A program made the translations under genes and the position numbers. The notes below the pieces were generated by a model, which worked only from the letters and a program-made list of their open reading frames with translations, was not told the DNA's origin and did not search any database. A stretch of 54,410 bases of DNA from Candidatus Poseidoniales archaeon (GTDB lineage: Archaea > Thermoplasmatota > Poseidoniia > Poseidoniales > Poseidoniaceae). Below are positions 32,930-41,301 of the stretch, piece by piece. The stretch's first letter is position 1; each line of letters opens with the position of its first letter. The stretch is from NCBI GenBank assembly GCA_012959275.1, contig DUDM01000064.1:1-54410 (forward strand). Direction: 5' to 3'.

Positions 32930-35470
32930 TCATCTTCCGATAATTGCCTGATGTACCATGCTTTGAATTTCTCTCATTCGGCCTTCTGCACCTAATTCCC
33001 TGAATACAGTGAGGGCCCTTTGTAGGTATTCCATTCTTCTAGTCATATCTGGTGCAGCACCACCGAGTCTAGCAAGTAGTTCTCCAATTTGCATGCGCAG
33101 GTCATTTCCTTCTGCGATGAGCAAGCCCTCTCGATAAATGTCAAGGGCTTCCTCCATTCTCTCTGAATCTTCAAGCACCTCACCCAATAATAAAGTGGTT
33201 TCCACCAAGGCAATTGGGTCTCCATCTTGTCCCATCTGTTCTAAGGCTTCAGAATAGTGATGAAGGGCTAATTCGGAATCACCCGTCTTTGCATAAAACC
33301 TACCTAGCACCGCACGTGCCCTCGCATGCAAGGCTTTGTCTGGCTGCGAAACGGTCTCTTCATGACATTTCAATGCGTGGTCTCTTGCCTTTTCCACTTC
33401 ACCCATCTCTAACCATGAACGCGCAAGAAGAATACGAGAGTGAATCAATTCGGTATTCTCTTCTGTTGAGAGAATCTCTTCGACATTAGAATATGCCTCT
33501 TTGGCAGAAGTAATATCTCCTTTTCTACGGAAGATGAATCCCATATTATTGTAGGTCCTAGCAGCTCCAACTCCATCTTCAATCGAGACAAATATTTCCA
33601 ATGCTTGACGATGTAAGTTAAGTGACTTTTCAGAATCACCTCTCTTCAACGAAATATCCGCTAGGCTGGCCAAGACCGAGGCCTCCATTGCAATATCCTT
33701 GAGAGTTTTTGATTGCTTTAATGCCTCCTCATATAGAGACTGTCCTTCGTCAAACCTACCCTGTAAAGTCAAAATATCAGCCTGAAGAATACGAACCTTA
33801 CAAGCATGTATCTCGGCCACAGATTGCAAGTCTATTGCTTCGAGAATAACCAATAGTTCCATTCTACCATCGCGAACCAAGTTTTCACCATGTTGCGACA
33901 CCACATCTGCAGCCCTCTCAGATTGATTGCATTTTATTAGATGATGAAGAAATTCAATTATTGATTCTGCAGATGACAATTTATTAGAATACCAATCAGC
34001 AGCATGCTTGTGAAGGGATTCTGCGGTTTCTTCTTTCATTCCGGAATGGAGGAATTCGCGAATCAAATCGTGAACGTCATATGAATCAGCATCGGCTTGT
34101 CTTGCAAGGCCCTGCTCAACCAATGAATCCAGTTCATCAGTATCCAAACCTTGTGCTGCTAATGCTGCTAAGGGTATTGCCTCTCTGTAAATCGCTAATG
34201 CTCCGAGCAGACGCTTTTGCTCAGCGGATAGTTTACTGAAAATTTCAACCGCTATGTAGTTCTCCAAAGTTTCGTGAAATGCGGTAGCAGGTGCTCCTCT
34301 GTTAATCAATTCCAGTACTAAGGGATGGCCTCTTGCCATTGAATGGATAAACATGAATTGCTCCTTTTGTAAGTCTTCAAAGGCTGGAAGCAAATGTTTC
34401 GATGCCTCAACATCTAATCCCGTCAAGACCATCGGCATACTGATGATGTTCCCCTCAGCATCTTTGGTTGGAATTGCAACTCGATGTGAGCGTGAGAAAA
34501 TCACAAGCCCAATATCTTGATCGATTTTAGGTATCCTCAAAGCGAAAGCCTTGATAGTTTGGTGAAGAATTTTATCACTGACTTTGTGATAATCGTCAAT
34601 AACAATTAGCGATGGGGCAATGCTCAAGGCATCTGCTAGGATTTTGGCCGCATCATCTGGACGGGGGTGCGGTGTTGAAGTCAGATAATCTGTCAACATT
34701 CCATCACCAATGCTTGCTAGCCAATCAGCGACTGCATCGAGAAAACCTCGTGCTCCTTCCCAATCTTGGCAACGATGGTAGAGAAGGTTTCTGCGGTGCA
34801 TAAAACGCTCAATCAATTTTGATGCTACAGTTGTTTTACCGATTCCAGCAATTCCTGCAACATGGATTGTACGTACAGCCAACGAAGGGTCATCCCTTGC
34901 TTCAAGTAAATCGGCCATCATTCCTAATTCAACTTGACGGCCATAGAAATGTCTCAAGCGTGGCAAGTCACCGAGTGAAGTCACCAATTGTTTTTCCACG
35001 TGTTTAGAGAGGTCGCGTTCGATTAAATCTTCTGAAAGGCTTCGAATATCGATTATTCCATTGTCATCTAGATATCTGATGACATCGACTGGGCGCATTG
35101 AAAAAGGCAGAGTATTCTGAATCTCTCCTAGTGAAGTGGAAATAATGTCACCACCGTGGATAATGCAGCGCAGAGGAAAGGACCTCAACCGCTTCCAAGT
35201 GTCTTCAGCCAAAGCAATTCCAGGTTTTGTTAAAAAGTAGGCTTTGCGTTTTCGACTAACTCCAGTTACATGCGCTTGGCGCTCGATTAATAATCCCTGA
35301 TCTTTCAACCCAGCAATGGCCCTTGGTACATTTGAACGAGCTATTGCAACTGCATTTGCAATCCCCATTTGTGATAATGAGAAAGGCACTTCAACAGCAT
35401 CTGAAAAATCAGAATAATCTCGAAGATGTAGTAGAATCCTCTCTTGGACCCCCGGTTTTGGTATTACCAT
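32930..35470 (-). CDS. Winged-helix / STAND NTPase / TPR regulator
   Basis: 846 residues, cytosolic. Residues 1-85 are a winged-helix DNA-binding domain (AIARSNVPRAIAGLKDQGLLIERQ, then basic SRKRKAY), with a second helical segment to about 165. FYGRQVEL (175-182) opens a STAND-class NTPase: Walker A GIAGIGKTT (206-214), Walker B SLIVIDDYH (287-295), and a sensor-like VIFSRSHR. The C-terminal about 300 residues are tetratricopeptide repeats (for example ASLADISLKRGDSEKSLNLH and ARTYNNMGFIFRRKGDITSA). In this class (MalT/AfsR/NB-ARC-like) signal binding to the repeats triggers ATP-dependent oligomerisation and so controls transcription. It lies between the pilin-like operon and a giant beta-helix protein gene, both plausible targets. 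Confidence 0.85.
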   Translation of the reverse strand: MVIPKPGVQERILLHLRDYSDFSDAVEVPFSLSQMGIANAVAIARSNVPRAIAGLKDQGLLIERQAHVTGVSRKRKAYFLTKPGIALAEDTWKRLRSFPLRCIIHGGDIISTSLGEIQNTLPFSMRPVDVIRYLDDNGIIDIRSLSEDLIERDLSKHVEKQLVTSLGDLPRLRHFYGRQVELGMMADLLEARDDPSLAVRTIHVAGIAGIGKTTVASKLIERFMHRRNLLYHRCQDWEGARGFLDAVADWLASIGDGMLTDYLTSTPHPRPDDAAKILADALSIAPSLIVIDDYHKVSDKILHQTIKAFALRIPKIDQDIGLVIFSRSHRVAIPTKDAEGNIISMPMVLTGLDVEASKHLLPAFEDLQKEQFMFIHSMARGHPLVLELINRGAPATAFHETLENYIAVEIFSKLSAEQKRLLGALAIYREAIPLAALAAQGLDTDELDSLVEQGLARQADADSYDVHDLIREFLHSGMKEETAESLHKHAADWYSNKLSSAESIIEFLHHLIKCNQSERAADVVSQHGENLVRDGRMELLVILEAIDLQSVAEIHACKVRILQADILTLQGRFDEGQSLYEEALKQSKTLKDIAMEASVLASLADISLKRGDSEKSLNLHRQALEIFVSIEDGVGAARTYNNMGFIFRRKGDITSAKEAYSNVEEILSTEENTELIHSRILLARSWLEMGEVEKARDHALKCHEETVSQPDKALHARARAVLGRFYAKTGDSELALHHYSEALEQMGQDGDPIALVETTLLLGEVLEDSERMEEALDIYREGLLIAEGNDLRMQIGELLARLGGAAPDMTRRMEYLQRALTVFRELGAEGRMREIQSMVHQAIIGR

Positions 35471-35536
35471 GCTTACCTACCGTCCTGTGTTCCTATACCT
35501 ACATTATACGATGCCATGGATATTAGATATCCTGCA

Positions 35537-38500
35537 TCACTGAGGGTGATTTGGGTCAGGAACCCACTGATTGCTGGCTGCATCCCACATCCATCCAGGA
35601 TATTGGGAAGATGCTACAGGCTGCGGTGCTGGTGTAGGCTGAGGTGTTGCGACAGGGGCCGCAACTTCTGCTTCTGCCTGTTTTGCCCATGCGTATGGGT
35701 CGTCCTCCCCAGAAGTAGTATCTTGATTTTGATCCATATCTTCCTCATCGAATTCTTCAAATTCAACAAAGAAGAAAACAAACATCACTCCAAGAATTAC
35801 GACAGCAATAAGAATTCCAACCACTATCATCCAAGTTGCCAATCCTTCATTTTGGACTCCTACTTGAACTGAAACGGGTTCTGTCATGACTCCAGAGTAT
35901 TCGAAGACGATAGAGTGTGAACCAACTCCATTCAGTTCTTTACCACTTATTTCCATAGCCCAAAGACCATTCTCTCCAACAGTTGCCTCTCCAATTGACC
36001 TTTGACCATCCTTTATTCTGGCGGTGACCTTTGCACCTGGCCTACCTTCTCCTGAAAATTTAAGGATTCCATCCTCAGCAATATCGCCATCTCCTTCCAT
36101 TTGATAAGTGAAACTAGAAGATTCAACATGGAAATCCACCAATAATGAAGTAGCCTTTGAACCAGAAGCATCAATATATTGGAACTGCACTCCTTTCAGA
36201 GACCATTCAGAAATATCATCGCTGTAATCCCTCATCTTAATGGTGTCAAATGTTGCAATTCCGGAGGTTGTAATTGTTATCACGATACCATAATGATCAT
36301 CACTTGAAATAGCGGGATTATCTACAACGATAAAATCACCTGTTGACATTGGTTGATCTTCATCACTGAAGTATTTAGACAAATTCAGGGTCTTAGACTC
36401 TCCACATTGATTAACTGAATTCGACCCTGAATCGCAGAATACCTTGACTACTTCAACCCAACCTGTTGCATTGAATACAGGAGGGATATTGCCGTGTTCA
36501 GGAGGGTTGTCAATTTCAACTGTTACTGACTTGGCTGTGGAATAATCGTAGCCATCGAAGGAGCGGGCCGTTAAGGTATATTGCCGCCCGTGAAGAAGAT
36601 TTGAGGTATCCCAAGTTGTCTGCCAATAACCATCTTCTCTAATATTGCCCATGGTAATGGTAGCTGGATGGTTTTGCTCTTCAAGTCCATCTTGATTTGT
36701 TACTGTGAATTCAATCTTTGTTACTTGTCCGTCGGTATCCCGAGAGTGTCCATCAATCATTGTAGTACTTGAAGCCGTGACAGTTTCAGTGTTATAAGGA
36801 GTTGAAATCCCCACAATTGGAATAGAATTATCGGTATCCACATTCAATACAAGCGTCCTTGCCAAGCACTCTCCTGGCCCATTTTTGCAGAAATCAGAGT
36901 CGCTGGCCCAAATTGTGACCTCATATTCACCACTAACTAGAGGAGAAAAATCCCACTCCCATGACCAAGATTTCCCACCAGTTGTACTGGTACTAGTCGG
37001 AATACCATCTGGCCCTACTATGCTGAACCAAATCTTTTCGATGTCTGAACCTTGAATCCCAGTGTATGGGTCGGTTGCTCTCCCAATGAAGATAACATTT
37101 CCATCATCATGTGAAGAATGGTTGGCCGGGGAATCAATAAGAATGGTTGGAGCAATTGTATTCAATTTGTAGATTCTTGTGATAGTTGGGCTGTAATCTA
37201 ATCCATCAAATGCTCTAATCTCGAATGTATAATCACCTTCTGGATTATTGCTCATATCCCATTCATATGACCAAAGACGGAAAGGGTGATTGGATTTATT
37301 GACTCCTCCAGCCGCACCTGAGTCATCAGAGGCAAAATATGCATCATCCCAATCCAAAACACCGGGAGGTTTGATTTGGATTTGGCGAACAACACCCTGT
37401 TGTGACCACTGTGCATCAAAATCATTGAAATATGGTCCTGAAACACCATCCCAACTAGTTCCTGAAATTTCAACAATTCTCTTGAATGAAAACCCATCAG
37501 GTTGATTGATTGTCAATGATGGTTCCAAATTAACCAATGATAATACATCATCTACTACGGTAGATAGTACAAAGGAATACTCAGCTAGTCCCTTTTCAAA
37601 TTTATATGCCCAGACGGAATAAGTAGACATTTCTCTTCCACTAACACAATCTCCATCTGCATTATCGATTTTTGCATCACCATCATTATCGATTCCATCA
37701 TTGCATGAATCTTCACCAGGATCATTAGCAAGATGATTCCAATTTGTATCGATGTGGAAATTAGAAGGTAGAGTAAATTGAGGTGTGTAGCCGTAATCAT
37801 CTGTGGTGAAATTATACAATTCGTTTCCCATTGCGTCTGTGACTAGCAAGTAAGCGCCTCCAACTTGGTTGCCCTTAGCCATCGTTCTAAAGCGGACTAA
37901 TTCTCCCTTCTGTACTTGCACACCCCATGCAGAATTTTGGTTTTGGATATGCACTTTTCCAAGATCAAAGTTTGTCAAATCTGCGAAAGTAAAAGTTGTT
38001 GCATTATTCAATAAATCCATAGATAGTGGCATGCCCTTCGGTTTCTTTTCAGATACTGGAGGAAGAATAAGACATTCGTTAACAACTGCCGGACACTCTG
38101 CACCACTCCAACTCAATTGTACTGGATATAATTCTGTACCACCTGGATTTGGAATATGCTCACTTTGAACTGCCACTCTGGATTCTGATACGTTGTAAAT
38201 TTGAGTAGCATTTGTCCAAACATTATCACTGAAGAAAGCAATTGAGCCATACTTGTTCCCATAATTATCGTCAAAATCTGAAACACGGGCTGCAAAATCA
38301 CCGACCATCACCTCATTGCCCTGGAAATTAACAATCCCTCCAGTCACTCTGATGCCATCACCCACATTGGATTCAATTACATTGTCGATGAAAGAACCAC
38401 TTGACATGAATACATGTATAGCAGGACAAAGGAATTCGCCACCATATATCTTGGCACTGCTACAGTCTATTCCAGAATTATTACGAATTACATTGTTAGC

Positions 38501-39814
38501 AAAATAAATTCTTGCTGTAGTAGGGGGATTCACATTCCAACCACTATCGAGGTAATGGTATTCTCCTATCAGAATAGTTTCCTTAGCAGCACCCTCAAAG
38601 GTGTTGTTTTCAGCAACCACCTCAGAATCTCCAAGAATCCACATTCCATTCCACCCTGCGATTGGACCGATAATGTTGCGGTGGGCATAGACGGTGGAAT
38701 CTCTAACAGCAATACCTGACCCTTCAGAGGCGCCAGTTAGAGTGTTATCATTTGCCTGGACAATCGCCTGATCATAGGCAGTTAATGGAGCCCCTTCATC
38801 GGTGACGATTGTGTTATTATGAACCCATAGAGTATGGGAAATATCTCCGGTGCTCTTGTGTCCATTGGTATCTACACCATTGCATTTTACCGATACTTGA
38901 GAATTAGTAAATTGACCGGAAGAGCCCTTCAAGAACAAACCATAGGAATTCTGACTAAGTGTTAGGGTATTCATATCGATATAACTATCAGCGGCAGTAA
39001 TCAATGAACGGCCATCATCATTACTTCCACAATCGGCAGAAGAATCACCAGTGAAAACTGAGTTTTGGAGGATGAAGGTTGAGAGAATTCCTGTTCCAGC
39101 ACCGAATGCACGTACCGCAGCAGCATGCCATCCCTCGCCATCAGAACCAAGTTTAAATGTGGAATCCTTCAACAGAGGTGCTGCCAAATTAAAAGCCGAA
39201 ACGCTGGAAGTATTGACATTGTTAAAGTTTAAATTATCTGCAGTGAAGCTCGCACCATCAAAGGTTATTGCTGCGTAAGTATATTCGGCTGAACTCTGAA
39301 TATAGGAGGGGTATCCATATGCACCATCAATGGTAACATGTGAAAGGGCTGTTAGTGAGGTATCAATTGTTGACAGGAAAATCAATCCTTCTCCGCAATT
39401 TAAATCACGATTGTTCATTCCATTCGTTGGGTCATAGCAGCGGCCTGTGGCGTTTGGGTCCGAACTTGTTGCATCTGGCCAGACAAAACGAACGGGGCTA
39501 CCAGTACCTGCCTGAGTAGCGCCGCATGCTGCTTTTCCAGCACACATTGCGCCTTTGATTGTGATGAAAGAACCTGCTGGCACATTGATAGTACTGCCTG
39601 CGTTGATTATCAGCAGAGCACCTTCTCCAACTTCGACATCACCAGTTAGGGAATGTGAGCCCGACCAAGTTTCGGTACCAGTTAGGGTTCCACTGGTAGT
39701 TTGGTTTGTCCCTGCTGCTTCGGTTTCATAACTTAGAGGAATCACTGAAAGCATCGATGTCAGCAACATCATGAAGGTCATCAATAGGCTATTCCGGAAA
39801 TTATTATCATACAT
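35537..39814 (-). CDS. Giant membrane-anchored surface protein with beta-helix and Ig-like domains
   Basis: 1,425 residues from ATG 39814 (MYDNNFRNSLLMTFMMLLTS, signal peptide); the frame is open to 39862. Residues about 40-550 form a right-handed beta-helix, with short strands and repeated N/G turns (SLTGDVEVGEGALLIINAG, VYAHRNIIGPIAGWNGMWIL). A DxDxDG-type loop (DNDGDAKIDNADGDC) follows near residue 720, then several Ig-like domains with the FxxRAFDGxxYS pattern. A membrane span at about 1325-1349 precedes an acidic then Pro-rich cytoplasmic tail ending YPGWMWDAASNQWVPDP. Likely an adhesin or a polysaccharide-binding surface protein. No catalytic pair is evident in the beta-helix. Confidence 0.78.
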   Translation of the reverse strand: MYDNNFRNSLLMTFMMLLTSMLSVIPLSYETEAAGTNQTTSGTLTGTETWSGSHSLTGDVEVGEGALLIINAGSTINVPAGSFITIKGAMCAGKAACGATQAGTGSPVRFVWPDATSSDPNATGRCYDPTNGMNNRDLNCGEGLIFLSTIDTSLTALSHVTIDGAYGYPSYIQSSAEYTYAAITFDGASFTADNLNFNNVNTSSVSAFNLAAPLLKDSTFKLGSDGEGWHAAAVRAFGAGTGILSTFILQNSVFTGDSSADCGSNDDGRSLITAADSYIDMNTLTLSQNSYGLFLKGSSGQFTNSQVSVKCNGVDTNGHKSTGDISHTLWVHNNTIVTDEGAPLTAYDQAIVQANDNTLTGASEGSGIAVRDSTVYAHRNIIGPIAGWNGMWILGDSEVVAENNTFEGAAKETILIGEYHYLDSGWNVNPPTTARIYFANNVIRNNSGIDCSSAKIYGGEFLCPAIHVFMSSGSFIDNVIESNVGDGIRVTGGIVNFQGNEVMVGDFAARVSDFDDNYGNKYGSIAFFSDNVWTNATQIYNVSESRVAVQSEHIPNPGGTELYPVQLSWSGAECPAVVNECLILPPVSEKKPKGMPLSMDLLNNATTFTFADLTNFDLGKVHIQNQNSAWGVQVQKGELVRFRTMAKGNQVGGAYLLVTDAMGNELYNFTTDDYGYTPQFTLPSNFHIDTNWNHLANDPGEDSCNDGIDNDGDAKIDNADGDCVSGREMSTYSVWAYKFEKGLAEYSFVLSTVVDDVLSLVNLEPSLTINQPDGFSFKRIVEISGTSWDGVSGPYFNDFDAQWSQQGVVRQIQIKPPGVLDWDDAYFASDDSGAAGGVNKSNHPFRLWSYEWDMSNNPEGDYTFEIRAFDGLDYSPTITRIYKLNTIAPTILIDSPANHSSHDDGNVIFIGRATDPYTGIQGSDIEKIWFSIVGPDGIPTSTSTTGGKSWSWEWDFSPLVSGEYEVTIWASDSDFCKNGPGECLARTLVLNVDTDNSIPIVGISTPYNTETVTASSTTMIDGHSRDTDGQVTKIEFTVTNQDGLEEQNHPATITMGNIREDGYWQTTWDTSNLLHGRQYTLTARSFDGYDYSTAKSVTVEIDNPPEHGNIPPVFNATGWVEVVKVFCDSGSNSVNQCGESKTLNLSKYFSDEDQPMSTGDFIVVDNPAISSDDHYGIVITITTSGIATFDTIKMRDYSDDISEWSLKGVQFQYIDASGSKATSLLVDFHVESSSFTYQMEGDGDIAEDGILKFSGEGRPGAKVTARIKDGQRSIGEATVGENGLWAMEISGKELNGVGSHSIVFEYSGVMTEPVSVQVGVQNEGLATWMIVVGILIAVVILGVMFVFFFVEFEEFDEEDMDQNQDTTSGEDDPYAWAKQAEAEVAAPVATPQPTPAPQPVASSQYPGWMWDAASNQWVPDPNHPQ

Positions 39815-39885
39815 GGGCAATTCCTCGATGTACCTCCCTCTAAGGGCAGGGATAAAAGACATGCGGATAGAAAATCAATTGAATA

Positions 39886-39928
39886 GTATCAAATATTCTA
39901 TTTTGTATCATATAATTGTATCAAATAT
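39886..39928. promoter_or_regulatory. Spaced repeats in an AT-rich promoter region
   Basis: GTATCAAATAT occurs at 39886-39896 and again at 39918-39928, and a partial copy GTATCATAT starts at 39905. They lie in the very AT-rich stretch 39815-39960 before the beta-helix protein gene, some 70-115 bases upstream of its start. The arrangement looks like operator half-sites overlapping the promoter; TATA-like sequences are also present there, and chance repetition in AT-rich DNA is possible. Confidence 0.35.
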
Positions 39929-39960
39929 CCGAGTTAATATCACCCATCAGGGTAATTATA

Positions 39961-41223
39961 TCAACAAGGATTTGAGGATTGTTGAGCCGCTAGAGTGATG
40001 TACCACGCCTCTGTATTCAAATGTCCATATCCAAAATAATCATCATGTTGCCTTCCAGCAACTTCTGGCTCAATAGAATCCATCAACGCTTGTTTCATCG
40101 CCACGATGCAACTATTGGTGGTGGAACCGCCGTTTCGGCTCATTGAAGGAAATTCCTGTAATAGTAAAGCAAGACTGCCGGATACAAACACGGTGGCTCC
40201 ACTAGTTCCACTACTTCGATAATATTGAGTACCAGGGGCTGTCGAAATAATATCATGGCCTGGAGCAATCAGTTCTGGTTTCAAATTAGGGTCTTCTCTT
40301 GGACTTCCATCCGGACTAGTTGTTGACGTGTCTTTAGATGATGATTCCCAAATACCCCCTCCTTCAACAGAGGCGCCTACTGAAATAACAAGGGGGATAT
40401 TTGCGGGTGAAGAAACCAAACCATCATCTGTGAAGCCACCATCATTTCCCGCGGCTGCAACAACGAAGACGCCTTTGGATAAGGCCTCCGAAACCGCATC
40501 TTCAACTTCCTTCCCAGAAGTGGCATTTTCATTTTGCATCCCTCCGAGAGATAAAGAAATGATGTCAGCACCCATATCTTTCCAGCACCATTCAACTGCC
40601 TTGGCAACCAGAGAGGTTTCGCCAACTGTCTCCCCTCCTTCATGCTCACCAAGTGCAGCGGCTACAGAAAGAGAAACGCCGGGGGCGGCTCCTTTCAGAT
40701 GTCCATCGGCAACAAGAATCCCCACCATCATCGTACCATGATTGTCCAGCCCATGGTCTATCGGCGTATCAGATGAAGAAACAAAATCCCTAAAGCCAAT
40801 ATTCAAATGATCAAGGTCATCATGGTTCAAATCAACACCGGTGTCAACAATACAAACATGGATTCCCTCTCCATCTAATCCTTTTCCCTGCTGTAAGATT
40901 CTAATTCCACTTTGCTCATATGCCCATTCAGAATCTGGATATTGTAGGTCATCAACCCCAAGAAACGCCCCTAATCCCCACCAAGATGAAAGCCCAATAG
41001 CGATAACGAACAACAATCCCACTGGTAAAGGTCCAGTGAATAGCCTTTTTTGGGTCAGCGGTGATTGTGGAGGGGCTTCCGGGTCCCAGCCAGTTACTAC
41101 CGAACGAAATCCTTCTTGGTGACCTCGCAACAAAGGGTCAGCAGCAGAAAGTATGCGCGGGTCACTTGGCTCAGGAATGAAATCAAGATGCTCTAGATTT
41201 TCAGACATCTCAGTCATCCCCAA
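39961..41223 (-). CDS. Membrane-anchored subtilisin-like serine protease (S8)
   Basis: 420 residues. The catalytic set of subtilases is complete: D127 (CIVDTGVD), H162 (NHGTMMVG), oxyanion N260 (AAAGNDG) and S341 (GTSGATVFVSG). A single membrane span at about residues 67-89 (LPVGLLFVIAIGLSSWWGLG) follows a 60-residue, acidic, Pro-containing cytosolic N-terminus, so this is a type II membrane protein with its protease domain outside. There is no cleavable signal peptide and only a short stretch between the anchor and the catalytic domain, hence no classical propeptide domain. It lies between the AglB gene (78 bp) and the beta-helix protein gene on the same strand; processing of neighbouring surface proteins is a plausible job. 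Confidence 0.92.
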   Translation of the reverse strand: MGMTEMSENLEHLDFIPEPSDPRILSAADPLLRGHQEGFRSVVTGWDPEAPPQSPLTQKRLFTGPLPVGLLFVIAIGLSSWWGLGAFLGVDDLQYPDSEWAYEQSGIRILQQGKGLDGEGIHVCIVDTGVDLNHDDLDHLNIGFRDFVSSSDTPIDHGLDNHGTMMVGILVADGHLKGAAPGVSLSVAAALGEHEGGETVGETSLVAKAVEWCWKDMGADIISLSLGGMQNENATSGKEVEDAVSEALSKGVFVVAAAGNDGGFTDDGLVSSPANIPLVISVGASVEGGGIWESSSKDTSTTSPDGSPREDPNLKPELIAPGHDIISTAPGTQYYRSSGTSGATVFVSGSLALLLQEFPSMSRNGGSTTNSCIVAMKQALMDSIEPEVAGRQHDDYFGYGHLNTEAWYITLAAQQSSNPC

Positions 41224-41301
41224 TGATACTGGGGGTAACGGCGATTCATGAACTCATCCCAAAACTGAGTTGGTTCAAATTGATTCCTGAATTAGTAGAA
41301 A

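Noticed and set aside
32930-35470. STAND ATPase as an antiphage (Avs-like) defence protein
   Set aside because: It has an N-terminal winged helix and no nuclease, protease or membrane effector domain, and no other defence gene is near; a transcription regulator is the simpler reading.
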